From positions 8,494,001 through 8,558,000 of the forward strand of contig NZ_CP016793.1 in assembly GCF_001701025.1 (NCBI RefSeq): DNA of 64,000 bases. The letters run 5' to 3'. Within the stretch, counting starts at the first letter, position 1, and each line of letters begins with the position of its first letter. Of this stretch, positions 11,136 to 20,185 are shown piece by piece. The notes under the pieces were generated by a model, which was given only the letters and a program-made list of their open reading frames with translations, did no database searches and was not told the DNA's origin. The DNA comes from Lentzea guizhouensis. GTDB lineage: Bacteria > Actinomycetota > Actinomycetes > Mycobacteriales > Pseudonocardiaceae. A program made the translations under genes and the position numbers.

Positions 11136-11885
11136 TTGAGGAAGAAGCTCCTAGCCGCACTGGCCGGCGCGCTCCTGATCACCACCCTGTTCCCCGGCAT
11201 CGCACTCGCCGACCCGCCGCAGGCCATCCCCGCCAACTTCACCGCGGAGGACGGCAAGTGGCAGCCGGCGTTCGACTACGACGGTGACGGCTGCTACCCG
11301 ACCCCGGCGATCTCGCCGACCGGCCAGGTCGCGCCCGGCCTGAAGAACTCGGGCGCACTGAACGGCAACTGCCACGACCAGTGGGACTTGGACAACACCA
11401 ACTCCTACAGCCGCTCCAAGTGCAACAACGGCTGGTGTGCCTACCTGTACGACCTGTACTTCGAGAAGGACCAGGCCGTGCCGGGCTGGGACTGCTGCGG
11501 CCACCGCCACGACATCGAGCACGTGGTCGTCTGGGTGCAGAACGGTGTCGCCCAGTACGTCTCGACCTCGGAGCACGGCAAGTACAAGACCCACCCGCGC
11601 GCGAACGTGCAGTGGGAAGGCACCCACCCGAAGATCATCTACCACAAGGACGGCGCCAGCACGCACTGCTTCCGCCTCGCGGGCGCCGGTGAGCAGGCCG
11701 AGAACCACTACGGCGTCTACCAGTACCCGGACCTGGTGAGCTGGGACCGGTTCCCGGCCGGTGTGCGGGACGTCCTGGTGAACGCGAACTTCGGCAGCGC
11801 GTCACTGGCGATCAAGGACAGCGCGTTCAACCACAACCTCGGTCAGGCGAAGCCGGCCGGGATCCCGTTCGACCCGAACGCCTGA
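11136..11885 (+). CDS. secreted NPP1/NLP (necrosis-inducing-like) family protein
   Basis: TTG start at 11136, preceded by GAGG, gives a clean signal peptide: RKK, then LLAALAGALLITTLFPGIALA, cleaved before DPPQAIP. The mature protein has the NLP hallmark GHRHDIEHVVVWV; the usual GHRHDWE has Trp where this has Ile. Conserved cysteines sit in DGDGCYPTP and NGNCHDQW. NLP proteins bind plant sphingolipids and lyse eudicot membranes, but many bacterial members are not toxic (family knowledge). About 249 residues. Single gene between two strong hairpins; I see no regulator site. Confidence 0.88.
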   Translation: MRKKLLAALAGALLITTLFPGIALADPPQAIPANFTAEDGKWQPAFDYDGDGCYPTPAISPTGQVAPGLKNSGALNGNCHDQWDLDNTNSYSRSKCNNGWCAYLYDLYFEKDQAVPGWDCCGHRHDIEHVVVWVQNGVAQYVSTSEHGKYKTHPRANVQWEGTHPKIIYHKDGASTHCFRLAGAGEQAENHYGVYQYPDLVSWDRFPAGVRDVLVNANFGSASLAIKDSAFNHNLGQAKPAGIPFDPNA

Positions 11886-11899
11886 GCACCGCGGCACCA

Positions 11900-11936
11900 C
11901 GCACCCCTCGTCCGGCACGCCGAGACGAGGGGTGCG
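11900..11936. terminator. bidirectional terminator hairpin
   Basis: A perfect 13-bp stem (11900-11912 pairing with 11924-11936) with an 11-base loop sits between the convergent NPP1-like gene (ends 11885) and the TetR gene (ends 11949), so it can serve both. Confidence 0.75.
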
Positions 11937-11948
11937 CGCGTTCCACGA

Positions 11949-12620
11949 CTACTTGGCCACCCGGTCCAGCCACTCCGCCAGCATCGCCCGCTCCGCCGGC
12001 GACAGCATCAGCGGCGGCTCCTCCTCCAGCGCCACCTTCAACGCGATCGCCCGGCTCGGGATGTCGCTCGCCCCCTCCGGCGACGCCTCCGACGTGATCG
12101 CCCTGATCACCTGCTCCCGCGAGAACGTGATCAGCCCCAGGTCGCGCTCCTGCTCCGGCGTCGCGATCAGCGCCAGCACCACGCCCATCCCGGCCGCGTG
12201 CACGAACTGCGCCGCCTGCTCCACCGGCACCGTCAGGCGGCCGGCCGAGGCGATCCGGCTGATGATGTCGCGGAGCATCGCGTCCGCCTCCAGGCGTGCC
12301 GCGCGCTTGCGCGGCTCGCCGTACATCAGCAGGTAGAACGCCGGGCGCGCGAGGCCGAAGCCGATGTGCAGCTCCCAGCCGCGGCGCAGGTCGTCGACCG
12401 GGTCGTCGCTCGCGCCCATCGCGTGCTTGGTCGCGAGGTAGTCGGAGAAGCCGTGGGCGGCCACGGCGTCGAGCAGACCGTCCTTGTCGCCGAACAGCCG
12501 GTACAGCGTCGGTGCCTGCACACCTGCCGCCGACGCGACCGCGCGCGTGGAGACGGCCTCCTTGCCGCCCTCGATCAACAGGTCGGCCGCCGCCTTCACC
12601 AGACGCTCCCGCGTGTCCAT
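11949..12620 (-). CDS. TetR family transcriptional regulator
   Basis: 223 residues from ATG 12620 (MDTRERLVKAAADLLIEGG). The N-terminal helix-turn-helix is clear: VSTRAVASAAGVQAPTLYRL then FGDKDGLLDAV. The ligand-binding half resembles the WHG-type C-terminal domain (ELHIGFGLARPAFYLLMYGE). It is divergent from an SDR gene across a short gap that contains a 13-base palindrome, so it most likely represses itself and the two downstream SDR genes until a small ligand binds. The ligand is unknown. Confidence 0.92.
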   Translation of the reverse strand: MDTRERLVKAAADLLIEGGKEAVSTRAVASAAGVQAPTLYRLFGDKDGLLDAVAAHGFSDYLATKHAMGASDDPVDDLRRGWELHIGFGLARPAFYLLMYGEPRKRAARLEADAMLRDIISRIASAGRLTVPVEQAAQFVHAAGMGVVLALIATPEQERDLGLITFSREQVIRAITSEASPEGASDIPSRAIALKVALEEEPPLMLSPAERAMLAEWLDRVAK

Positions 12621-12657
12621 GTAACGACGGTAACACATCAGGGGTAGCACTGATTCG

Positions 12658-12670
12658 GTATCAGTGATAC
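12658..12670. promoter_or_regulatory. palindromic operator for the TetR/SDR divergent pair
   Basis: GTATCAGTGATAC is a perfect inverted repeat around a single centre base, placed 38 bases before the TetR start and 44 bases before the SDR start. A second partial copy (GGTAGCACTGATTC) lies just beside it. This is the expected position of a TetR operator. Confidence 0.6.
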
Positions 12671-12713
12671 ATTGATTGCGTTATCAACGGAAACAGCAGT
12701 TGAGAGAATCGAC

Positions 12714-13439
12714 ATGACGCGCGTTGCAGTCGTCACCGGCGGATCGCGGGGTATCGGACGGGCCACCGCCGAGCGCCTCGCCGCGGACGGGCAGGCCGTC
12801 GTCATCGTCTACGCCGGCAACAAGGCGGAGGCCGACAAGGCGGTCGCGGAGATCACGTCGAAGGGCGGTCAGGCCGTTGCGGCTCAGGCCGACGTCGCCG
12901 ACGAGAAGGCCGTCGCGGCGGTGTTCGACCTCGCCGAGCAGACCTTCGGTGGTGTCGACGTGGTGGTGAACTCGGCCGGCATCATGCCGCTCGGCACGGT
13001 GGCGGACATGGACCTCGACACGTTCGACAAGATCATGCGCACCAACGCCCGCGGCACGTTCGTCGTCGCGCAGCAGGCCGCGCGCCGGCTGCGTTCCGGT
13101 GGAGCGCTCGTGAACATCTCGTCCTCGGTGGTGGGCCTGCGGTTCCCGCAGTACGGCGCCTACGCCATGTCCAAGGGCGGCGTCGAGGCGCTGACCCTGG
13201 TGCTGGCCCGCGAACTGCGCGGCCGGGACGTCACCGTCAACGTCGTCGCGCCCGGCCCCACGGCCACCGACCTGTTCCTCGACGGCAAGGACCAGGCGAC
13301 GATCGACAACCTCGCGAAGCAGGCGCCGCTCGAGCGAATCGGCACGCCCGACGACATCGCCGAGGTCATCTCCTTCCTGGCGGGTCCCGCCCGCTGGATC
13401 AACGGCCAGGTCGTGCGTGCGAACGGAGGCATCATCTGA
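12714..13439 (+). CDS. SDR family NAD(P)-dependent oxidoreductase (3-oxoacyl reductase-like)
   Basis: 241 residues from ATG 12714 (GAGAG upstream). The Rossmann motif TGGSRGIG is near residue 8; NSAGI follows; the catalytic Ser lies in NISSSV and the Tyr/Lys in YAMSK. The C-terminal segment WINGQVVRANGGI is typical of FabG-like classical SDRs. Substrate unknown. It is divergent from the TetR gene and overlaps the next SDR gene by one base (TGATG), forming a regulated two-gene unit. Confidence 0.92.
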   Translation: MTRVAVVTGGSRGIGRATAERLAADGQAVVIVYAGNKAEADKAVAEITSKGGQAVAAQADVADEKAVAAVFDLAEQTFGGVDVVVNSAGIMPLGTVADMDLDTFDKIMRTNARGTFVVAQQAARRLRSGGALVNISSSVVGLRFPQYGAYAMSKGGVEALTLVLARELRGRDVTVNVVAPGPTATDLFLDGKDQATIDNLAKQAPLERIGTPDDIAEVISFLAGPARWINGQVVRANGGII

Positions 13440-14326
13440 TGGGCGAGGAGCGGCCAGGCGAGGTCATCGTCGTCACCGGCGCGTCCAGCGGGTTCGGGGC
13501 GCTCACCGTGCGCAGGCTCGGCCTGGCCGGGCACACCGTCTACGCGGGCATGCGCGAGACCACCGGGCGCAACGCCGCCGCCGTCGCCGAGCTCGGGGCG
13601 TTCGCCCAGGAGCACGACGCCGACCTGCACGCCGTCGACCTAGACGTGCTGTCGCAGGAGTCGGCCGACGCGGCGATCGCGCTGGTCGTCGCCGAGCAGG
13701 GCCGCCTCGACGTGGTCGTGCACAGCGCCGGCCACATGGTCACCGGCCCGGCCGAGGCGTTCACGCCGGAGCAGTACGCGCAGCTCTACGACACCAACGT
13801 GCTCGGCACCCAGCGGGTCAACCGCGCCGCGCTGCCCCACCTGCGCGGGCAGCGCTCCGGGCACGTCGTGTGGGTCGGCAGCAGCTCGACCCGCGGCGGC
13901 ACTCCCCCGTACCTGGCGCCGTACTTCGCGGCCAAGGCGGCGATGGACGCGGTGGCCGTGAGCTACCGGGCCGAGCTGCTGCGGTTCGGCATCGAGACCA
14001 CGATCGTCGTGCCGGGCGCGTTCACCCACGGCACCAACCACTTCGCGCACAGCGGCACGCCCGCCGACACCGGCACCGCGCAGGCCTACGAGGAGCTCTA
14101 CCCCGGCCTGATGGACCAGGTCGGCGCCCGGCTGGCCGAGCTGGAACCGTCGTGGGCGGACGTCGGCGCGGTCGCGGACGCGATCGTGGACGTGGTGGGC
14201 GCGGCCAAGCCGCCGTTCCGCGTGCACGTCGACCCGTCCGACGACGGCGCCGAGGTCGTGAACAAGGTGGCCGACCGCGTGCGCAGCGAGTTCCTGCGCC
14301 GGGTCGAGCTCGCCGACCTGATCTAG
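13439..14326 (+). CDS. SDR family oxidoreductase (second in operon)
   Basis: 295 residues. TGASSGFG cofactor motif near residue 14; HSAGH in place of NNAG; Ser in WVGSSS and Tyr/Lys in YFAAK. It is longer than classical SDRs, with a C-terminal extension (PFRVHVDPSDDGAEV) seen in retinol-dehydrogenase-like actinobacterial SDRs. Start overlaps the previous stop, so the two reductases are coupled. Its stop overlaps the convergent deacetylase gene by 3 bases. Substrate unknown. Confidence 0.9.
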   Translation: MGEERPGEVIVVTGASSGFGALTVRRLGLAGHTVYAGMRETTGRNAAAVAELGAFAQEHDADLHAVDLDVLSQESADAAIALVVAEQGRLDVVVHSAGHMVTGPAEAFTPEQYAQLYDTNVLGTQRVNRAALPHLRGQRSGHVVWVGSSSTRGGTPPYLAPYFAAKAAMDAVAVSYRAELLRFGIETTIVVPGAFTHGTNHFAHSGTPADTGTAQAYEELYPGLMDQVGARLAELEPSWADVGAVADAIVDVVGAAKPPFRVHVDPSDDGAEVVNKVADRVRSEFLRRVELADLI

Positions 14327-15054
14327 GACGCCGGTGGGGCCTCGCGGAGGAGCGCGGAGACAGTGACGAACCGGAAACCGCGCTCCTTCAGCCCGTCGAT
14401 GATCGGCCCGAGCGCCTGCCGCGTCTGGTCCCGCCCGGCGTACATGGGGTGCAGCAGGATGATCGAGCCGGGTTGCGTCTGCGCGAGCGTCTCGCTGACG
14501 AGCTGGTCCTTGCCCGGAGCTGCCGCCGAATCCGGCTCCACGTCCCACATCACCGTGGTCCGGTTGTGCTGCTTGAGGTAGTACGGCAACACGAAGAGCT
14601 TCTTGCCGTTGGGCGGCCGGAAGTGGATGTCACCGCGGTAGCCGGTCTTGCGGATCAGCGCGTCGGTGTCCTCGACCTCCTTCGCCACGAAGCCCGGCGT
14701 CACGCCGACCATCCGCTCGTGGGAGAAGGTGTGGTTGCCGAGCTCGTGCCCGGCGTCGGCGATCCGGCGGCCCAGCTCCGGGTGCTTCTCCAGGTCGCGG
14801 CCCATGACGAAGAACGTCGCCTCGACGTCCTTCTCGGCCAGGATGTCGAGCACCTGCTGCGCACCGGCCGGGTCCGGCCCGTCGTCGAACGTCAGCGCGA
14901 CGACCTTCTCACCGGTGTCCACCCGGTGCACCAGCTCACCGAAGAACTGGAACGTGCGTGAGCTGCTGACGTTCCACAGCACGACGGCGGCGGTGAGCAC
15001 GACGACGAGGCTGATCGCGGTGATGATCGCCGGCTTGCGGGACAACCATGTCAT
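14323..15054 (-). CDS. polysaccharide deacetylase (CE4/NodB), membrane-anchored
   Basis: 243 residues. One N-terminal membrane segment (ITAISLVVVLTAAVVLW, residues 11-27) places the catalytic domain outside. CE4 motifs: TFDDGPD (55-61, catalytic base Asp and metal Asp), HTFSH (108-112, metal His pair), FRPPNG (Arg-containing motif 3) and LLHP (motif 5). These enzymes deacetylate GlcNAc or MurNAc in peptidoglycan, or chitin oligomers (family knowledge). The start lies 1 base past the MOSC stop, so it is read after the MOSC and msrA genes on the same strand. Confidence 0.92.
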   Translation of the reverse strand: MTWLSRKPAIITAISLVVVLTAAVVLWNVSSSRTFQFFGELVHRVDTGEKVVALTFDDGPDPAGAQQVLDILAEKDVEATFFVMGRDLEKHPELGRRIADAGHELGNHTFSHERMVGVTPGFVAKEVEDTDALIRKTGYRGDIHFRPPNGKKLFVLPYYLKQHNRTTVMWDVEPDSAAAPGKDQLVSETLAQTQPGSIILLHPMYAGRDQTRQALGPIIDGLKERGFRFVTVSALLREAPPAS

Positions 15055-15500
15055 GCGCTCACTATGTCGAGCACCGCTGTCCCGGCGCGCAGCACCCCGT
15101 CGTCCAGCGGCACGCAGCGCTTGCCGCCCTTGCCGCGCAACGCCTTGAACGCGCCGGGCGCGATGACCGCGTTCATCCAGGCGCACGGGTTCGCCGGCCG
15201 GTGCACCTCGAACCGCACCGGCCCGTCCCCGCTGTCCAGGCTGAACACGGCGCCGCGGGGCAGCGCGTCCACGTCGAACCCGCGGACGACCACGTTCCTG
15301 CGCGCCACCACCGGGTCGACCGGCCACGGGTCCAGCGACTCGGCCGCGAGGAACGTGACCGCCGCGTTGCGGTGCGCCGGGCGGTTGAAGTACCGGTCCC
15401 CCACGATCCCGAGCTTCGCGCGCACCTCGACGTGGTCACGCCGGACGGGCCCCGGATCGGGACGAGGGCCGTCCGACGGACGGCCCTCGTAGGCGTGCAC
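15051..15500 (-). CDS. MOSC domain protein
   Basis: Reads VHAYEGRPSDGP, GIVGDRYF, AAVTFLAAESL, RNVVVRG, and NPCAWMN, the pattern of a stand-alone MOSC (molybdenum cofactor sulfurase C-terminal) domain; the Cys in NPCAWM is the typical sulfur-carrying residue. GTG 15500 is the first ordinary start. Homology-like sequence continues 10 codons upstream ([10 protein letters not shown]), where the first codon is GTA and overlaps the msrA stop. The natural start may thus be unusual or mutated. With GTG 15500 the protein has 149 residues. Confidence 0.75.
   Translation of the reverse strand: MHAYEGRPSDGPRPDPGPVRRDHVEVRAKLGIVGDRYFNRPAHRNAAVTFLAAESLDPWPVDPVVARRNVVVRGFDVDALPRGAVFSLDSGDGPVRFEVHRPANPCAWMNAVIAPGAFKALRGKGGKRCVPLDDGVLRAGTAVLDIVSA
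15463..15489 (-). other. 12-bp perfect hairpin inside the 5' end of the MOSC gene
   Basis: Bases 15463-15474 pair perfectly with 15478-15489, loop of 3. On the minus strand it lies 38 bases after the msrA stop, within codons of the MOSC protein (EGRPSDGP). It could attenuate transcription into the MOSC and deacetylase genes; it could also be a coincidence of GC-rich coding sequence. Confidence 0.35.
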
Positions 15501-15526
15501 GGCGGACGCGTGCAGCGCGACGATCT

Positions 15527-16024
15527 CTACTTCTCGCCGAGCTGCCACTGCGGCCTGACGTAGTGGCAGGTGTAGCCGTTGGGGTAGCGCTCCAGGTAGT
15601 CCTGGTGCTCCGGCTCCGCCTCCCAGAAGTCCGACGCCTGCGTGACCTCGGTGACGACCTTGCCCGGCCACCTGCCGGACGCGTCGACGTCCGCGATCGT
15701 CTCCTCGGCGACGCGCTTCTGCTCGTCGGTCTCGAAGAAGATCGCCGACCGGTAGCTCGCGCCGATGTCGTTGCCCTGGCGGTCGCGGGTCGACGGGTCG
15801 TGGATCTGGAAGAAGAACTCGAGCACCTGCCGGTAGCTCAGCTGCGCCGGGTCGAACACGATCTCGATCGCCTCGGCGTGGTTGCCGTGGCGGCGGTAGG
15901 TCGCGTTGGGCGTGCTGGGGTCGCCGGTGTAGCCGACGCGCGTGGAGACGACGCCGGGGTGGCGGCGGAACAGGTCTTGCATGCCCCAGAAACAGCCGCC
16001 CGCGAGAACAGCCTTCTCCGTCAC
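15527..16024 (-). CDS. msrA: peptide-methionine (S)-S-oxide reductase
   Basis: 165 residues. GTG 16024 chosen because AGGAG precedes it by 8 bases and it begins [14 protein letters not shown], with catalytic Cys 11 in GGCFWG. Other MsrA signatures: [43 protein letters not shown]. It repairs oxidised methionine in the cytosol using thioredoxin. The downstream overlap with the MOSC gene suggests a small oxidative-stress or redox operon. Confidence 0.96.
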   Translation of the reverse strand: MTEKAVLAGGCFWGMQDLFRRHPGVVSTRVGYTGDPSTPNATYRRHGNHAEAIEIVFDPAQLSYRQVLEFFFQIHDPSTRDRQGNDIGASYRSAIFFETDEQKRVAEETIADVDASGRWPGKVVTEVTQASDFWEAEPEHQDYLERYPNGYTCHYVRPQWQLGEK

Positions 16025-16050
16025 TGTGGTTCTCCTCTGCTCATCGGTGT

Positions 16051-17199
16051 TCACTCAGGAGAACGTTCGGGCTTGCCGGGTTCATCCCCGTCAACTTGTG
16101 ACGTGTCCATTACGGGCGCGACCGAGCGGGCCTCGATCACCTCGCCCAGGTAGCGCATGACCACGGCCACCGCCGCCGCGACCGGAACGCTGAAGAACGC
16201 GCCCGCGATCCCGTAGATGCTGGTACCGGCCGTGACGACGAGCAGGACCACCGCCGCGTGCAACCGCAGCCCGCGCGACTGCAGGATCGGCTGGAGCACG
16301 TTGCCCTCGACCTGCTGCACCACGACCACGATGACCAGCATGATGATGGCCGTCGTCAGCCCGTTGCTGACCAGCGCCACCAGCACCGCGAGCGCACCGG
16401 CGATGAACGCACCCACGATCGGGATGAACCCGCCGAGGAACGTGAGCGCGGCCAGCGGCACCGCCAGCGGTACCCCGAGGATCAGCAACCCGGCCCCGAT
16501 GAGCACCGCGTCGATCAGGCTCACCGCCGCCTGGCTGCGGATGAAGCTCCCGAGCGTCGCCCACACCCGCTCCAGCACGGTCGTGAGGTGCGCACCGGCC
16601 CGCTCCCCGACCAGTCCGCGCAACCAGGGCGTGAACCGCATCCCGTCCTTGACGAAGAAGAACGCCAGCAGCAACGCCACCAGCCCGGTGACCAGCCCTG
16701 ACCCGACCGCACCGGCCCCGGTCAGCAACCCGTTGGCGATCGACCCGATGCTGGCCTTGACCTGCTGCACGCCCTGGTCGATCAACCGGTCGAGATCGGT
16801 GTCCTTGAGGTTGAACGGCGGCCCGGCCACCCACTTCTGCGCCTGCTGCACCGCGTCCTGCGCACTCCGCGCGATCTCCGGCACCCCCGAGGCGATCGAC
16901 GACGAGATCGCCGCCACCACCCCGCCCAGCACGACCAGCCCGCCGACCAGCACGATCGTCGCCGCCAGGGCCGAGTTGAGCCCCTTCGACATCAGCCACC
17001 GCGCCGGCGGCCACAGGACCGTCGTGATGAGCAGGGCCAGCAACACCGGCATCACCACGACCCACAGCTTGCCGACCAGCCACGCCAGCATCCAGAAGCC
17101 GAGAGCGGCCAGCGCGACCCGCAGACTCCACCGCGCGAGCCAGCTCACGCCGTGCCCGATGGCCTCGCCCTTGTCCGTCCACCTGCGATTGCGATCCAC
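16051..17199 (-). CDS. AI-2E family transporter (UPF0118-type permease)
   Basis: 382 residues with about eight membrane segments, among them [55 protein letters not shown] and [18 protein letters not shown]. The motifs [18 protein letters not shown] and [12 protein letters not shown] are typical of the family. Members export autoinducer-2 or act as Na+/H+ antiporters; substrate cannot be read here. GTG start at 17199. It lies 26 bases upstream of msrA on the same strand and may be cotranscribed. Confidence 0.92.
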   Translation of the reverse strand: MDRNRRWTDKGEAIGHGVSWLARWSLRVALAALGFWMLAWLVGKLWVVVMPVLLALLITTVLWPPARWLMSKGLNSALAATIVLVGGLVVLGGVVAAISSSIASGVPEIARSAQDAVQQAQKWVAGPPFNLKDTDLDRLIDQGVQQVKASIGSIANGLLTGAGAVGSGLVTGLVALLLAFFFVKDGMRFTPWLRGLVGERAGAHLTTVLERVWATLGSFIRSQAAVSLIDAVLIGAGLLILGVPLAVPLAALTFLGGFIPIVGAFIAGALAVLVALVSNGLTTAIIMLVIVVVVQQVEGNVLQPILQSRGLRLHAAVVLLVVTAGTSIYGIAGAFFSVPVAAAVAVVMRYLGEVIEARSVAPVMDTSQVDGDEPGKPERSPE

Positions 17200-17253
17200 G
17201 GGGTTCAGTCTGGCGTGATCTACGCCGTTCGGGTGTCAGGACGCGCGACTCCG

Positions 17254-20139
17254 TTACGACTTCGCGGCCCGCAACTTGGCGATGAGCCCCTCGACCTGCT
17301 CCTCCCACGGCTCCTTCGGGTGCTCGGCGGGGTCGTACGGCGGCAGCACGGGGACGGGGGCACCGATCTCGGTGAGCAGTTCCTCGGCTTGCCGCAGCTC
17401 GAACCGCCGGACGTGCGGCTCACCGTCGGCCCAGGCGTACCGGTGGGCGGTGAGCGCGTGCTCGGTCGCGCGGGGCAGGTCACCGATGGCGAGCCACAAC
17501 CTGGCGAGCGGCAGGTGCGCCGGCCGACGCGCCGACGCCAGTTCCGCGGCCTGGTCGACCGGCAGCGGCAACTCGCCCAGGTGGAACCGGGCGAGTGCGA
17601 ACCACGTCTCGCTCAGGCTGTCGGCAAGACCCACCACGCGTGCCATCGACACCGCCTCGCCGAACTCCTGTGCGGCCTGCGCCCACTCTCCCCGCTGCGC
17701 GCACCAGATGCCCCGGATGCGGCGGGCTTTGCGCAGCAGGAGCCGGTTGCCGTCCTGCTGCGCCTTGGCCTCAGCCATCGCGATGTCGTGCCCCGCGGCA
17801 GTTCCCTTCCAGACCAGCAACTTCGCGTACTCCAGCAGTTCGCCGCGCAACAGCGCATGCGAAGCAGACCGGGTGAGACGCGCCCACATCTCCTCCGCTT
17901 CCAGCACCTCGCCGGCGTCGACGAGCCAGCTGAACGCGATCGAGTTCGCCGTGTACCTCACGTAAGGCACGTCCAGCACCTCCGCGAGATCGAGGCACAA
18001 CCACGCGGCTCGCCGGTACAGTGCGAACTTGTTCAACCGCTCGAGCGACACGGCGAGATTCGCGAGGTGGTGGGCGACGGCTTCCCCGTCGCCCCGTTGC
18101 AGCTCCCACTGCACCACGCTCTCCATCACCGGCAACGCTTCTTCGGACTCTCCCAGGTAGTGCAGAGCGGTCCCGGCGGCAACGGCCAGGTAGACGCGTT
18201 GGTGGTCCATCAACCCGGCGGCCGGCCCGCTCCACCCCTCCGGGAAGAAGGGCTTGATGGTGGCCAGCACCTCCGGCCGGGCTTCCAGCCCGTTCGACAT
18301 GGTGCGCAGCAGATCTCCCGCCAGAGCGGCATAGGCCATGTGCGTCTTGCCCATCTGCAGCAGCGTGCGCACCACGGTGAGGTCGTCGCGCAGGTCGGCG
18401 AGACAGGTCACCTCGGCGTGCCGGCCGGCGCGCCTGCTGGAGAAGTGGTCGACCACGCGCTGCCCGAGCACCTGCTTCTCCGCCATCGCGACACCGCTGG
18501 CAGCCACCGCTCGGACAACCGGGTGCAGGTCGTAGTCACGCGTCTGCTTGTCGTACTGCAGCAGTCCTCGTCGTTCCAGATCGGTCACCGTGGTGGTGAG
18601 GTCCTCGTCCAATCCCGCCCCGAGAGCGCTGAGCGTCTCGTAGTCGACCGATTCCGACAACAACGCCAAGGTCGAGAGCAGCTGCCTGCTGGCATCCCGC
18701 AGAGCCGCGTGTGCGGCCCGCAGGATGTGGTTGCGCTTCTGCACCAGGTCAAGACCACCCAGGACCAGGCCGCCGCCACCTCTGGGATCGGTCGACCACT
18801 GGTCGAAATCCCCCCTGGCGGGCAGGTGGTCGTTCACCAGGCCGCCGATGATGCCGATCACCAGCGGGTGGCAGTCGCAGTGGAGCTGCAGGTAGTTCCG
18901 CATGGCAGCCGAGTCACCGAACACACCGCAGGAACGCAGGAGCGCTTCCGCGTCCGACGGCCGCAACCCTGGCAAGCGTTCGTGCCAGACGCCGGGGATG
19001 AGCTGACCAGCCCGGTTGAGGAAGACGTTCGGGATCAGCCGGGACGTGATGAGGATCTTCGAAGGCGCCGCGGTCACCAGGGCCCGCAGCAGGTCGTCGT
19101 CATCCGGCCGGATGGAGGTGCAGGGGTTGTCGCCGGAGGCGCCCGCGTTCTCGTCGTGCACGTGCGCGGCGTCCAGCCGGTGGTAGGCGACCAGCACTCG
19201 TTCGAGGCCGTCGAGGACCAGCAGCCACGGTTGTGCGACCAGTTGCTGCACCAGTAGTTCGGTGAGCTCCAGCTGCTTCTTCGCTTCGAAGTCCGCCAGC
19301 GGCCGTCCGGTCATGTACGCCAGCGCCCGGCGGCAGAAGTCCGCCATCACCGCACCGGCCTCGTAGAACGAGTACCAGAACGTCCCCGCCCGGTCACCGC
19401 GCACACCTGACGCGTGCCGGGTCACCCACTCCCAGGTCAGGATGCTCTTCCCGGTCCCGCCGATCGCCTCGAACAGCAGCACGGTGTGCGGGTCCGACGG
19501 CCCTGCCCAGTCGCTCAACGTCGTCAGCTGCGCCTCCCGCCCGACGAACGCGTGCGACCCCAGGTAGCGCGGCTGGGCGTACAACGCGGGAGGAACCGGG
19601 ATGCCCGGCTCCGACGACGGGCGCGGCTGCCCGGGGCCGTCGAGCATGCGGCGCAGCTCGGCCACCGACTGCGTGGCGGCCAGTGAGAACTCCGCCAGGT
19701 CGTTGAACTCCTTGTAGACCCGATGGATCGCACCGCCCGCGAGCTTCGCCTCCTCCCGGAACGCCTCCAGCTTCTTCCGCTTCTCCGCGTCCAGCTCGAC
19801 ATCCGCCTCGGTGAGCGCGTGCCGCGGCCCCATCACGAACACCAGGATCGGCCGGCCGAGCCGGACGGCCTCGCGGAATTCCAGGTGGGTGAGCGAAAGG
19901 TCGTGCCCGGCCGGGATCGAGCCGTAGCGGCGACTGATCACCACGACGTAAGCCGAGGAGTCGCGCACCTTCTCCAGCGACGACTGGAGCACGTCGACCA
20001 GGCGGGCCGAGTCGTCCTCCATGGCCACGGCGTGGAGTTGCTGGCCGTGCAAGGCCTTCATCAGTGCGACGCGGTGTTCGACCAGGTCGGCGAACGTCGA
20101 AGACACCATCACACCGGGGTACTGCCGTGGCGCGGCCAT
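17254..20139 (-). CDS. DUF4062-STAND NTPase-TPR protein (Avs-like candidate defence gene)
   Basis: 961 residues from ATG 20139 (alternative GTG 20163). Residues about 6-100 are a DUF4062-type TIR/SLOG-like N-terminal domain (PGVMVSSTFADLVEHR, SAYVVVISRRYGS, LEFREAVRLGRPILVFV). The NTPase core has Walker A IGGTGKS near residue 228 and Walker B LLVLDGLERVL near 305, then KILITSR (sensor) and CHPLVIGIIGG (winged-helix side). From about 560 to 930 helical pairs resemble TPRs (GTALHYLGESEEALPVMES). STAND proteins of this build act as threat sensors that switch on an N-terminal effector (family knowledge). Stand-alone gene with no partner nuclease; defence role is inference. Confidence 0.88.
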   Translation of the reverse strand: MAAPRQYPGVMVSSTFADLVEHRVALMKALHGQQLHAVAMEDDSARLVDVLQSSLEKVRDSSAYVVVISRRYGSIPAGHDLSLTHLEFREAVRLGRPILVFVMGPRHALTEADVELDAEKRKKLEAFREEAKLAGGAIHRVYKEFNDLAEFSLAATQSVAELRRMLDGPGQPRPSSEPGIPVPPALYAQPRYLGSHAFVGREAQLTTLSDWAGPSDPHTVLLFEAIGGTGKSILTWEWVTRHASGVRGDRAGTFWYSFYEAGAVMADFCRRALAYMTGRPLADFEAKKQLELTELLVQQLVAQPWLLVLDGLERVLVAYHRLDAAHVHDENAGASGDNPCTSIRPDDDDLLRALVTAAPSKILITSRLIPNVFLNRAGQLIPGVWHERLPGLRPSDAEALLRSCGVFGDSAAMRNYLQLHCDCHPLVIGIIGGLVNDHLPARGDFDQWSTDPRGGGGLVLGGLDLVQKRNHILRAAHAALRDASRQLLSTLALLSESVDYETLSALGAGLDEDLTTTVTDLERRGLLQYDKQTRDYDLHPVVRAVAASGVAMAEKQVLGQRVVDHFSSRRAGRHAEVTCLADLRDDLTVVRTLLQMGKTHMAYAALAGDLLRTMSNGLEARPEVLATIKPFFPEGWSGPAAGLMDHQRVYLAVAAGTALHYLGESEEALPVMESVVQWELQRGDGEAVAHHLANLAVSLERLNKFALYRRAAWLCLDLAEVLDVPYVRYTANSIAFSWLVDAGEVLEAEEMWARLTRSASHALLRGELLEYAKLLVWKGTAAGHDIAMAEAKAQQDGNRLLLRKARRIRGIWCAQRGEWAQAAQEFGEAVSMARVVGLADSLSETWFALARFHLGELPLPVDQAAELASARRPAHLPLARLWLAIGDLPRATEHALTAHRYAWADGEPHVRRFELRQAEELLTEIGAPVPVLPPYDPAEHPKEPWEEQVEGLIAKLRAAKS

Positions 20140-20185
20140 GCACACATGTCGCGCCACGGCCACATACCGTTACGGCCCGAACGGG

